Below are positions 54,613 through 63,118 of a stretch of 64,000 bases of DNA, in pieces. The notes below the pieces were generated by a model. That model had not been told where the DNA came from, ran no database searches, and worked only from the letters and a program-made list of their open reading frames with translations. Every line of letters starts with the position of its first letter. Positions within the stretch are counted from its first letter, which is position 1. Source of the DNA: Acidobacteriota bacterium (GTDB taxonomy: Bacteria; Acidobacteriota; UBA890; WLXD01). The stretch spans positions 124,001 to 188,000 of the forward strand of contig WLXD01000007.1 in assembly GCA_012103255.1 (NCBI GenBank), in the 5' to 3' direction. Position numbers and translations under genes: made by a program.

Positions 54613-55262
54613 TCAGAAGCCGATGCTCATGAGCAGACTGATCGTGCCCCAGCGGAACTTCACCTGGTCGGACTCCACGAAGAAGGAGGACATGCCCAGG
54701 TTGTAGCGGCCCTCGAATCCGATCTTTCCGAACGACAGGCCTGCCCCGACAACGGCCCCGAAGTCAGTGCCGTTGGTCTGCTCTTTGATGTCTTCTTCGG
54801 GCGCTTCCTCGCCGACCTGGGCGATGGACTTGGCGTTCATGCGGAACGAAACCGCGGGCCCTCCGAACAGCACGAGGCCACCGCCGCCCGAACCAAGCTT
54901 CCACCTGAGAAGCAGCGGCACCTCGATGTAGTCGGCCTCGATGAAGTTCTCGATCTCGCTGTCCACAGGGGCGTCCACGAACTGGATGCCGGAACGCCGC
55001 TTCTGGTAGATGCCCTCGAATTGAAGCGAGAAACCGACTGCCAGAGGGATCCCGTAGTAGATGCCACCGGAGAGAGTTCGCTTTCTCGGTCGAACGAGGC
55101 CACATTGAGATCGATGTCGCTGTTCACCGTCGTCCGCAGGCTCGCCATCGCGAAGCCGCCCTTGATACCGAATCCTTGGGCCGTCGCCTGGCCGGGCGCC
55201 AGCAGGGTCAACACGACCCCAAACAGCAGCGCACCTATTCCCTCGTTCAACTCGCATCCCAC
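54613..55262 (-). pseudogene. Outer-membrane beta-barrel protein, frameshifted
   Basis: The N-terminal part has a signal-like stretch (GALLFGVVLTLLAPGQATAQ), then GFGIKGGFAMASLRTTVNSD, but only in the frame opened by GTG 55262 or TTG 55250. That frame stops making sense near 55075-55085. From there the frame ending at 54613 gives TLSGGIYYGIPLAVGFSLQF, ADYIEVPLLLRWKL and a final YNLGMSSFFVES...WGTISLLMSIGF. These strands, ending in a Phe, are typical of PorT/OmpA-like barrels with about 8 strands. A single-base slip joins them. An ATG at 55257 with a good GGAGGG site is in the second frame. This could be decay or an assembly error; the start is uncertain. Confidence 0.7.
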
Positions 55263-55284
55263 CCTCCAGATTTCCTTGGCCAGC

Positions 55285-57453
55285 TCAGCGCGTGGCCGAC
55301 AGAACCGTCACGGACACCGACGAATCGGTGCTCTGATAAGTCGCCAGATCGGTCGCCTGGACCACCAGATCCCAGGTCCCGCTTGGCAGATCTTCCGGTA
55401 GCCACATCTGGACGCCGAGGCGCATCGCCCCGTCCTCCGGACTCCGTTCCCACACCACTCCACCAAACCGCTCGATAAACCTGAAATCACCCGCGCTGTT
55501 GCGGAGCGCTACGTCCAGACCGGCTCGCGGATCCTCGGAGGGATCCGGCGTCGTCAGGTCGTAAACCAGCGCGAAAAGCTCGACCCGCTGGCCGGCGGAA
55601 AGTATCGACGTCAGATCCGGAGTGAGATCGCGTTCCATGATCTGGAATGGGTAGCTCACTGGCAGGTCGGCACGGTGCGCCGGTTGCTCACCGAAGCGCA
55701 CGCCGTTCACGATGCCGTCGCCCGCCTTCACAATCACCGGGCCACTCATCCGCAGCGTGACATCAGGCGCTTCCGGCACCTCGAACGCCAATCGCCGCGA
55801 TGCGATCCGACCGGTTCCAATCTCCTGCACGACCACGCGAATGTGATAGCGACCAGGAGGAACCACGACCATGTTGTAGTAGCGGAACGGCAATTCGGAG
55901 CCAGCGGAATTGGAGTCCGCACGCGTCCGGAAGAAGTCGCGGACCTCGCCACGAGAATCGATCGCCTGTCCGATCATCTCGAACTCGAGCTTGTCGTCCT
56001 CACGCAGAGCACGCAGCGCGTCCAGTTCCCTGGTATCGATCTGCAGCACGAGGGCCGCACGGCCGTATCCGTTGCGCACCGACACCGGCAGCGCGCGCAC
56101 GTCCATCCGGATGTCCGCGCGATCAGCGGCGGATTCGAGCGCGCTCGCAAGCTCGAGTCGACTCTGCAGCGGGGTGCGCCGCGAGTTGGAACCCATGACC
56201 TCGAGTTCCTCGGGCGCCCAGGCGATCTCCAGCCCGTCACGAACCCGGACGTCGACATCCACTCGATCCCGCTCGGCCTCGCGCATCCGGAAAGCCAGCA
56301 CGTAGAAGGAACGCGTGGACGCCTCGACTTCGGTAAGGCCCTTCCCCAGATCTGAGCGATAGAAGGTCGCAGTTCCCCCGGTCTCGTCCGGGAGGAAGCG
56401 CATGACGTCGCGTTCGCCGAACTGACTACCGAGGCCAGTCATCGGATCCCAGGTACGCGGGTCCGCCCCGCCGATCACATCGGAGCTCGCGTCGTCGAAG
56501 TTCGTCACCGTTACGGAGTCCGGCATGAACGTGTGGACCACGGTGTCTGTGCCCACGGCGGCGTGGATCATGTCGCCGGCCTCGTCGCGGAAACGCCCCT
56601 GCGTGAACACCTCGTTGGGTAAGCCGTTTGAGAAGAACAACAGGTGCTTGCGACCCTGCTCGGGTGCCATCGCGTCGAACAGGAGCCCGAGTCCACGGAG
56701 CATGTCCTCGGCGTTCCGCACCATACGCTCGGCGCCGCCAGCGGCGGCAAAGGCGTCCATGGCGGCCAGGTTGAACATGCCGTTGAGCGGCTCGAAGCGC
56801 TCTCGAATGCTGTTCGAAGCCACCGCGGTCCGCGCCGCGGAATCGAGACCGCTGCCGCCAGGATCTACGCCCTCGATCGACCGGCCCGGTGCAAAGGCAT
56901 CCAGAACCTCCTCGACGCGTCGGGGATTCGTCGTGAATGCGACCGGGACCTGGAGACCCTGCCTCGGACTGTAGGTCGCCAAGCCGAGCACATCGCTCGG
57001 GAGCACCGTGTTCTGAACAAACTCGAGCGCAGCCTCGCGCGTGTAGCGCAGCGAGCGCATGTTCGCGACAGTGAGATCGAAAAAGAGAAGGAAATGACGT
57101 CGCGCCGCGCCCGGCAATCGAGGAGAGGGAACCTCGGCCGCCATGAACTGATCTGGAGGAACGATGGACGGATCGGCGGGAAGCAACGATTCATCCACCC
57201 GCGTCGCATCGCTGACCTCGAGGGCATCGACAAGCGTGCGCGACTCCCCGTCAATCAGAACCTCGAAGTCGTCAACACCGAGTCCGGAAACGAACTGGCC
57301 TGATGTGTTGTTGACCCCAACGTGGAACCGCATGACCTCGATCGACGAGGCGAACTGGACCGGCGTGCCGCTCTGCGCCGCCCCCGTGGCCGGGAGCACG
57401 ACGAGCAGCGTTGCAGCGAAGAACCCGACTCGGAGCACGGTATGACTGCGCAA
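55285..57453 (-). CDS. Secreted VWFA-related domain protein
   Basis: About 722 residues. TTG 57453 with AAGG upstream starts a clean signal peptide (VLRVGFFAATLLVVLPATGAAQ). The frame extends to 57582 (GTG), but that part is basic and lacks a signal. The next segment, VMRFHVGVNNTSGQFVSGLG then DDFEVLIDGESRTL, is the usual lead-in of the Acidobacteria-type VWFA-related proteins. RRHFLLFFDLTVANMRSLRY is the von Willebrand A strand; D-x-T-x-x-N replaces the standard D-x-S-x-S metal site. C-terminal beta domains (~530-700) follow. It lies directly upstream of the beta-barrel gene on the same strand. Confidence 0.85.
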   Translation of the reverse strand: MRSHTVLRVGFFAATLLVVLPATGAAQSGTPVQFASSIEVMRFHVGVNNTSGQFVSGLGVDDFEVLIDGESRTLVDALEVSDATRVDESLLPADPSIVPPDQFMAAEVPSPRLPGAARRHFLLFFDLTVANMRSLRYTREAALEFVQNTVLPSDVLGLATYSPRQGLQVPVAFTTNPRRVEEVLDAFAPGRSIEGVDPGGSGLDSAARTAVASNSIRERFEPLNGMFNLAAMDAFAAAGGAERMVRNAEDMLRGLGLLFDAMAPEQGRKHLLFFSNGLPNEVFTQGRFRDEAGDMIHAAVGTDTVVHTFMPDSVTVTNFDDASSDVIGGADPRTWDPMTGLGSQFGERDVMRFLPDETGGTATFYRSDLGKGLTEVEASTRSFYVLAFRMREAERDRVDVDVRVRDGLEIAWAPEELEVMGSNSRRTPLQSRLELASALESAADRADIRMDVRALPVSVRNGYGRAALVLQIDTRELDALRALREDDKLEFEMIGQAIDSRGEVRDFFRTRADSNSAGSELPFRYYNMVVVPPGRYHIRVVVQEIGTGRIASRRLAFEVPEAPDVTLRMSGPVIVKAGDGIVNGVRFGEQPAHRADLPVSYPFQIMERDLTPDLTSILSAGQRVELFALVYDLTTPDPSEDPRAGLDVALRNSAGDFRFIERFGGVVWERSPEDGAMRLGVQMWLPEDLPSGTWDLVVQATDLATYQSTDSSVSVTVLSATR

Positions 57454-57673
57454 GGCAAACCTTGAGCGACGGGGACGAAACCGGGGGACCACTCCATCGG
57501 CGATGAAGTTGCCTGAGCGTAGCACCAGCGGCGTCGACTGAACACCAGGCGTCGCGGTCCGTCTGACGGTCGCGGCCGCCACATGCGGTGATTGAGCAGG
57601 GGATGAATCTGTCTATTCCATCTGATGTAATAGACGAATCCGCGTTCAGCCTTCCCCGCCGAGAAATCACGCC

Positions 57674-59044
57674 ATGAAGAATGTCGCACTGCGACTCGCC
57701 GGGACGGTCGTCACGCTCGGCCTGGTGCTGACCTACGCCGCCGCCGCGCGGCCCGCCGACGAACCCACGCCAACCGCAGTCGATCGCACCGCGGCGCTCG
57801 ACGAACTAGAGCGCTGGCTCGACAACGAACAGAGCTTCAGCGGCGCGACGCGTAGTGAAGCAGAACGATTGCTACGCGAATACCGGGACACCGCGCACGC
57901 CATGAGCGAGCCCGCGTTCTACATGGCCGTGCGCCGACTGGTGGCTCTCGCCGAGAACGGCCACTCCAATGTCAGCACCGGCACGATCTACTCCCGCTTC
58001 GGACTCGTGCCCTTGCGGACGTACTGGTTCTCTGACGGGTTGTTCATCGTCCGCGCTCATCGGCTGCATCGGGACCTGATCGGTTTGCAGATCCGGGCGA
58101 TCAACGGGCACGACATCGAAACGGTTGAGCGTCGACTCATGGACTTTCACGGCGGCAGCCGCGAGATGTTCCGACGCTACGCCGCGCTACCCCTGTTCCT
58201 CTCACCGGCAGTGCTCCACGCGGCCGGGCTCGGCGAGCGCGAGGACGTTCTGACCCTCACCCTCTCGACGCCCTACGGTGGGGCCCGCAATGTGGAAGTC
58301 AAACTCGATGCCGCCCTCGGCGGAACCCGTACGGGGACTCCGTTCCGGTTGCTTCTTTCCGATCAACTACCGGGCGAGGATGACTGGCTCGTCGCCACGC
58401 CGGGCAGCGGCCGCACGCCTCTCCGCCTGCGCGATCCGCAGCAGCGCTTCCGTCATGTCGACCTGGACGACGTCGCCTACATCCAGTTCCGCGCCAACAT
58501 CGCCCCCAGACGCGGCCTTGAGGACTTCGCCGAGCGAACCCAAGAGCGGCTCGAGCGAAGCCGGCCCAGCGCGATCATCTTCGACAACCGCGACAATGGC
58601 GGCGGCGACCTCACACGCGCAGCAGCGTTCGCACTCGCCCTGCCAGACCTCGTGGCGCCCGGCGGCAAGGTGTACGTCCTCACCGACCACGCCACGTTCT
58701 CAGCGGGCATCTACAGTTCCTTCTTCCCGGAGTCCGCCGCGCCCGACCGCACGTTGATCGTCGGCGCGCTCGTGGGTGACTTCACCCGCTTCTGGGCTGA
58801 ATCAAACCAACGCTTCCAGTTGCCTGGCACCGACATCAGTATCGGCTCGGCGCTGCAGCTGCACGACATCGGTGTGGGCTGCCCCGACTCCTCCGTCTGC
58901 CACATGACCCGGTACCCGGCCGCGTGGAATATCGCTATCGGGTCACTAGAGCCCGAGATCCCGATCGGTACGACCTTCGCCGACTTCTCGGCCGGTCGCG
59001 ACCCAGTACTCGCCTGGGCGTTAGAAGACGCGGCTTCGCGCTAG
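57674..59044 (+). CDS. Exported S41-like (tail-specific type) peptidase
   Basis: 456 residues with a signal peptide (LAGTVVTLGLVLTYAAAARP). AENGHSNV (~94-101) corresponds to the D-G-H-T region of S41 enzymes. The catalytic fold shows YIQFRANIAP, AIIFDNRDNGGGDLTRAAAF and VLTDHATFSAGIYSSFF, where Ser343 is the likely nucleophile. PDZ-like sequence (LIGLQIRAINGHDIETVERR) appears at ~133-155. The general S41 Ser-Lys pair is not obvious after Ser343; the base may be a different residue. The protein is probably periplasmic. ATG 57674 is used; it is divergent from the VWFA gene. Confidence 0.78.
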   Translation: MKNVALRLAGTVVTLGLVLTYAAAARPADEPTPTAVDRTAALDELERWLDNEQSFSGATRSEAERLLREYRDTAHAMSEPAFYMAVRRLVALAENGHSNVSTGTIYSRFGLVPLRTYWFSDGLFIVRAHRLHRDLIGLQIRAINGHDIETVERRLMDFHGGSREMFRRYAALPLFLSPAVLHAAGLGEREDVLTLTLSTPYGGARNVEVKLDAALGGTRTGTPFRLLLSDQLPGEDDWLVATPGSGRTPLRLRDPQQRFRHVDLDDVAYIQFRANIAPRRGLEDFAERTQERLERSRPSAIIFDNRDNGGGDLTRAAAFALALPDLVAPGGKVYVLTDHATFSAGIYSSFFPESAAPDRTLIVGALVGDFTRFWAESNQRFQLPGTDISIGSALQLHDIGVGCPDSSVCHMTRYPAAWNIAIGSLEPEIPIGTTFADFSAGRDPVLAWALEDAASR

Positions 59045-59168
59045 CGGCGGATTGTTCGGAGCGGCACCGGCGCTCCCCGACCCTCGCGACGCCGCCCCTG
59101 CTTTTTTTCGCGTGGGATTGAGCGGCTTTCGTGCGTCTTGTTAGGTGAACGTCATCCCCGACGAGAGC

Positions 59169-59669
59169 ATGATGAGCGAGAGCGAGTTTCTCCATATCTA
59201 CCGCGACACGGTCGGCCCGCTGTACGGCACGGTCGTGGGCTGGACGCACGACCGGCAGCTGGCCGAGGACATCGTCCAGGAAACGTTTCTGCGCGCCGTG
59301 AAGAACTGGCCGCGCAAGGGCGTGCCCGACACGCCGATCGCGTGGCTGCGAACGGTGGCGCGCAATGCCTGGATCAGTGCACAGCGTGCCAAGCGCCCTG
59401 AAGCCGCCAGCGACACAGTCGCCGCCGCGCCGGACAACGAACCGGATATTCCCGAAGATCGGCTGGCGCTCCGACACGGCATCGCCGCGCTCGAGAACGG
59501 CCACGCCCGAATCCTGACCGCCTTCCACCTCGAGGGTCGCACGATGCGTGATATCGCTGCGCATGAAGGCATCACCGAACGCGCCGTCGAAGGACGCCTA
59601 CGCCGGGCCCGCGAGGCCCTTCGCGCCGCGATGACCACAACCGAACCCCAGCCCGAGACCAACCCATGA
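59169..59669 (+). CDS. ECF-type RNA polymerase sigma factor
   Basis: 166 residues from ATG 59169 (MMSESEFLHIYRDTVGPLYG). The frame opens at GTG 59145, but a CGTCTT word at 59134-59139 could be a -10 element, which would put transcription start near 59145 and favour the later ATG. Region 2: DRQLAEDIVQETFLRAVKNW and IAWLRTVARNAWISAQRAKR. Region 4: ALENGHARILTAFHLEGRTM and RDIAAHEGITERAVEGRLRR. It overlaps the next gene by ATGA; that gene encodes a one-helix membrane protein with a long coiled coil. Confidence 0.88.
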   Translation: MMSESEFLHIYRDTVGPLYGTVVGWTHDRQLAEDIVQETFLRAVKNWPRKGVPDTPIAWLRTVARNAWISAQRAKRPEAASDTVAAAPDNEPDIPEDRLALRHGIAALENGHARILTAFHLEGRTMRDIAAHEGITERAVEGRLRRAREALRAAMTTTEPQPETNP

Positions 59670-60592
59670 ACGACCTGAACGACACCGCGCTCCCTGATCC
59701 GAAGTTCGTCGAGCACCTTGAGTGGCAACTCCGCTCGGAATACCGGCGAGAGCAGCGGCTCTCGCAGCAACCGCCACCCTGGTGGCGACGCACCGGCTGG
59801 CGGGCCGCCGCCCTGGCATCCGTCTCGCTGCTCGTCGGCTTCGGTGGCGCAACGGCTGCGCAGGCGACCAACGAACGGCTACAGGAAAGACTCATCGAGG
59901 CCGAGGCGCGCCTCCAGCTCGAGATGGCCCGTCAGAACCTGATGTTCACTGAGGAGCAGCTCGCGCTGACCCTGACCAGACAGGAGGTCGGGACGGCGTC
60001 GGACGAAGAGCTGGCGAACGCTCGCCTGCAGCGTGCGATGGTGCAGCGCGAACTCGAACTGATGCGACTGGAACTGGCGTACCAGGAGCGTACCGGCGAA
60101 CGACCGCGCCACGACCTCGCCGCACCCACGATCGACGGCCGTGACATCGTCTCGGCGCGGCTCGAGTTGCAGCGCGAAAACCTCAACGACCAGCTCACTC
60201 AGATGGCTTTCGAGCTGGAACAGTTGATGACGCGGGCGCAGGCCGGCGCTGTGGACGAGTTTCAGGTGATGGCGGCAACCTTCGCGCAGCAGTCCTTGAT
60301 GGCCGAGCTTGATCTGGCCGAGAGGCTGGTGCGACTCCGGCGCGACTTTCTCGACGGCGAGATCACCGCGGCGGACCTCGAGGTCCGCGAGGAGTTCCTG
60401 CGAGCGAGGGCGGAAGCGGATCGCTCCACGGGTCATCTCAGCCTTGCACAAGCCCATCTGGACCGGGTGACACGTGCTCCCGGAATGCACGAGGAAATCG
60501 AGATCCGAGCTGCCGAACACCAGGTCTCGATGGCCCAGTTGCAAGCCGAGATGGCGTCGCTACGACTCCGGTTGCTCCGCCAGCGCGAGTAA
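59666..60592 (+). CDS. Membrane-anchored coiled-coil protein, probable anti-sigma factor
   Basis: 308 residues. A short cytoplasmic part (~1-45; LPDPKFVEHLEWQLRSEYRR) is followed by one transmembrane helix (~46-66, AAALASVSLLVGFGGATAAQ). The remaining ~240 residues are an almost continuous coiled coil with heptad-like L/A/M spacing and many Glu, Arg and Gln. HLEWQLRSEYRREQR has some resemblance to anti-sigma tips. Direct ATGA coupling to the ECF sigma gene suggests sigma control with a long extracytoplasmic rod as sensor. No catalytic motif. It converges with the permease that ends at 60598. Confidence 0.75.
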   Translation: MNDLNDTALPDPKFVEHLEWQLRSEYRREQRLSQQPPPWWRRTGWRAAALASVSLLVGFGGATAAQATNERLQERLIEAEARLQLEMARQNLMFTEEQLALTLTRQEVGTASDEELANARLQRAMVQRELELMRLELAYQERTGERPRHDLAAPTIDGRDIVSARLELQRENLNDQLTQMAFELEQLMTRAQAGAVDEFQVMAATFAQQSLMAELDLAERLVRLRRDFLDGEITAADLEVREEFLRARAEADRSTGHLSLAQAHLDRVTRAPGMHEEIEIRAAEHQVSMAQLQAEMASLRLRLLRQRE

Positions 60593-60597
60593 CTCGC

Positions 60598-61872
60598 TCA
60601 GGCGTGCCGCAGCGCCTCGACGGGATCGAGGGCTGCGGCGCGTCGCGCCGGCAGATAGCCCGCCAGGATTCCGGTGAGGCACGACGAGACCAGGCCGAAC
60701 GCCACTGCCCAGGCCGGGAGCACAGGTAGGAATCCGGGAACGAACAACGTCAGTAGCGCCGTGAGTCCAGCGGCGACGGTCAGGCCAGCAACACCGCCGG
60801 CAAGCGACAACAGGGCCGACTCGATGAGGAACTGGCGCTGCACTTCCGCACGCCGGGCGCCCACGGCGAGGCGGACGCCGATTTCGCGGGTTCGCTCGGT
60901 GACCGCGATCACCATCACGTTGGCGATTCCGATACCGCCGATGAGAAGGCTGACCGCGGCCAGCCCCACGGTCGCGGCCGCGATGCCAGCACCCACTTGG
61001 TCGAAGGTGCCGATGATCTGCTCCGACGTGGACAGCGTGAAGTCGTCGTCCTCCTCAACGGACAGTTGCCGCAGCCGTCGCAAAACAGCCTGCGCGTCCA
61101 CCTGAGCCTGTTCCAACTGACCAGGCTCGGAGCGCATGTAGAGCAGCACGTTCTCTGCCTCGGGGAAGCGCCTCACCACGGCGCCCGCGGAGATGCTCAT
61201 CGCGCTGTCCTGGCGATTCTCGCCGAAGAAGCCGCCGCGGCGTGGCGCCACCACACCGACCACGGTGTAGGACTCGCCGCCAAACAAGATCGTCCGGCCC
61301 AACGCAGTCGCACCTGCCTGGGAGCCAAACAAAGCCTCCGACAGGCTACTCCCGAGCACCGCGACACGGGCGCCGGCGCGATCCTCGAGTTCCGTAATCG
61401 GTCGACCGTAGGCGAACTCGGCACCCACTACGTCGAAGTAGTTGGCGGAGACGCCTTCGGGCAGGACGTTGTCCGATACGTTGCTGCCCGAGCGCGCGCT
61501 GAGCGGCTGCCCATTCGAAATCGTCGGCACACGAATCTGCACCGCGACTTGGCTGATCGAGGGCGCTTCGCGCGCGATCACGTCAGCAAATTCCCGCTCA
61601 AGCGGTAGACGGTTGGCCTCGTCCTGCGACGGCGGCGAGGAGGGGTCGCCAGTCAGGTGATAGGCGAAAACGTTATCGGTGCCGAGTTCGCGAAAGAGGA
61701 TCGCGATCTGGTTGCGCACGTTCGCGAGCACCGTCGACACGAGCACGACTGTCACGATGCCGATCACAATGCCGGTGATGGCCAGGCCACTGCGTGCAGG
61801 ATTGGCGCGCACCGACTCCGTTGCGAGGCCCGCCGAGAGTCGGAACTGTTCTGCCCAGCGCCGGCCGATCAT
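60598..61872 (-). CDS. MacB-type ABC transporter permease
   Basis: 424 residues from the ATG at 61872, overlapping the upstream permease by ATGA. One N-terminal membrane helix (~30-55) and a MacB periplasmic domain (VFAYHLTGDPSS...) precede a C-terminal FtsX-type bundle of three helices with GIGIANVMVIAVTERTREIG and RLAVGARRAEVQRQFL. It ends PARRAAALDPVEALRHA. This is a single permease unit, unlike the ADOP genes. Together with 61869-63113 and the HlyD gene it forms a tripartite-efflux operon. No ATPase is encoded between them; it may lie right of the window. Confidence 0.92.
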   Translation of the reverse strand: MIGRRWAEQFRLSAGLATESVRANPARSGLAITGIVIGIVTVVLVSTVLANVRNQIAILFRELGTDNVFAYHLTGDPSSPPSQDEANRLPLEREFADVIAREAPSISQVAVQIRVPTISNGQPLSARSGSNVSDNVLPEGVSANYFDVVGAEFAYGRPITELEDRAGARVAVLGSSLSEALFGSQAGATALGRTILFGGESYTVVGVVAPRRGGFFGENRQDSAMSISAGAVVRRFPEAENVLLYMRSEPGQLEQAQVDAQAVLRRLRQLSVEEDDDFTLSTSEQIIGTFDQVGAGIAAATVGLAAVSLLIGGIGIANVMVIAVTERTREIGVRLAVGARRAEVQRQFLIESALLSLAGGVAGLTVAAGLTALLTLFVPGFLPVLPAWAVAFGLVSSCLTGILAGYLPARRAAALDPVEALRHA

Positions 61873-63113
61873 TCGGACCTCAGTGCATCGACAACATCGA
61901 TGCGGGTCGCGCGCCGCGCCGGATACCAACCCGCGACGATGCCGCTCAGGCTAGCCGCGACCAGGCTCGTCAACGCCGTAGATGCCTGGAGCTCAACCTC
62001 GAGACCGGCCGCCCGAGCCACCGGCACCAGCACGTAGACCATCCCCAGCCCGACGGCGCCACCGAAGACTCCGATGAAGAGCGATTCTGCGAGGACCTCG
62101 GCCATGATCTGTGCTCGGCTCGCGCCGACCGCCCGACGAATACCGATCTCGTTGGTCCGCTGGGTCACCGAGACGAGAATCGTGTTGGTGACGACGATGA
62201 CTGCCGCCAGAAGGGCCATCGCCGAGATTGGGGCCGCGGCCACGCCCACTCTCTCAGAGAGCGACTGGACGAAGCTGCGCGCGGCTTCCGGCGAGAGGAT
62301 GTCGAAGTTGTCGGCGTCGCCCGGTTGCAACTGTCGCCGCGCACGCATCGAGATCCGGGCGTGATCTTCTGCCCGACGCACCTGGGCCGTGCTGGTCGCC
62401 TCGGGCGGCTTGGCCAGGAGTTGCAACGTCGCGGGAGCCCCGAACAGTCGCTCCGAGGCCCGCAGAGGAATCCACACGTTGCGATCCAGCGAGACACCGC
62501 TGATGTTCCCCTGCCGTTCCTGCACACCGATCACCCGGAAGCCGCGCCCCGCAATGCGAATCGTACGGCCCAGTGGGTCGACGTTGGGATACAAGGTGTC
62601 GACGATGGTCGCCCCGATCACCGCAACGAATGCAGCGCGATCGGCCTCCTCACGCGTGAAGAACCGACCACTTTCGAAAGCGAGGTCGCGGAGTCCGGCG
62701 AGCGTCGCCGTCGCACCGATCAATGACGCGCCCGGGTATTTCTCGGAACCGGCGGCCACTTCGACGGCGCGATTGACCGTGGCGCCATAGACGACTCGGT
62801 TGTCCGCGTACCGCTCCATGAAGCGTAGGTCGCTGCGCTCGATGTTCGGATTGCGTTCTTGCTTCAGGGCAAGTTCACGACGGCTGAGCTGGCCAACGGA
62901 AGCGATCTTCGCCATCACAAAGGTGTCGCTTCCGAATGCGCGCGCGGCATTGACGCGGGCGAAGTTCTCGATCGCATCGAGAGTGACGACAACCGTGGCC
63001 AACGTGGCCACTGCGGCAGCGATCGCAACGCCAGCGAGCGCTGCTCTTAGCGGGTGGCTCCGCGCAGCGCCGATGCCCTCCGCGGCAGCGTCGAGTAGAA
63101 GCGCGACTCGCAC
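61869..63113 (-). CDS. MacB-type ABC transporter permease
   Basis: 414 residues from a GTG at 63113. The N-terminal helix (~20-48, LRAALAGVAIAAAVATLATV) precedes the periplasmic domain (VFVMAKIASVG-like region, IGATIVDTLYPNVDPLGRTI). The C-terminal FtsX bundle contains MALLAAVIVVTNTILVSVTQ, then RTNEIGIRRAVGASRAQIMA and PARRATRIDVVDALRSE. It starts five bases after the HlyD stop and overlaps the next permease by ATGA, so all three are one operon. The two permeases probably work as a heterodimer exporting an unknown substrate. Confidence 0.92.
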   Translation of the reverse strand: MRVALLLDAAAEGIGAARSHPLRAALAGVAIAAAVATLATVVVTLDAIENFARVNAARAFGSDTFVMAKIASVGQLSRRELALKQERNPNIERSDLRFMERYADNRVVYGATVNRAVEVAAGSEKYPGASLIGATATLAGLRDLAFESGRFFTREEADRAAFVAVIGATIVDTLYPNVDPLGRTIRIAGRGFRVIGVQERQGNISGVSLDRNVWIPLRASERLFGAPATLQLLAKPPEATSTAQVRRAEDHARISMRARRQLQPGDADNFDILSPEAARSFVQSLSERVGVAAAPISAMALLAAVIVVTNTILVSVTQRTNEIGIRRAVGASRAQIMAEVLAESLFIGVFGGAVGLGMVYVLVPVARAAGLEVELQASTALTSLVAASLSGIVAGWYPARRATRIDVVDALRSE

Positions 63114-63118
63114 GGGGC

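Noticed and set aside
59056-59110. Hairpin GGAGCG...CGCTCC and T7 run after the S41 gene as a terminator
   Set aside because: The T run is about 30 bases away from the hairpin, so this is not a canonical intrinsic terminator.
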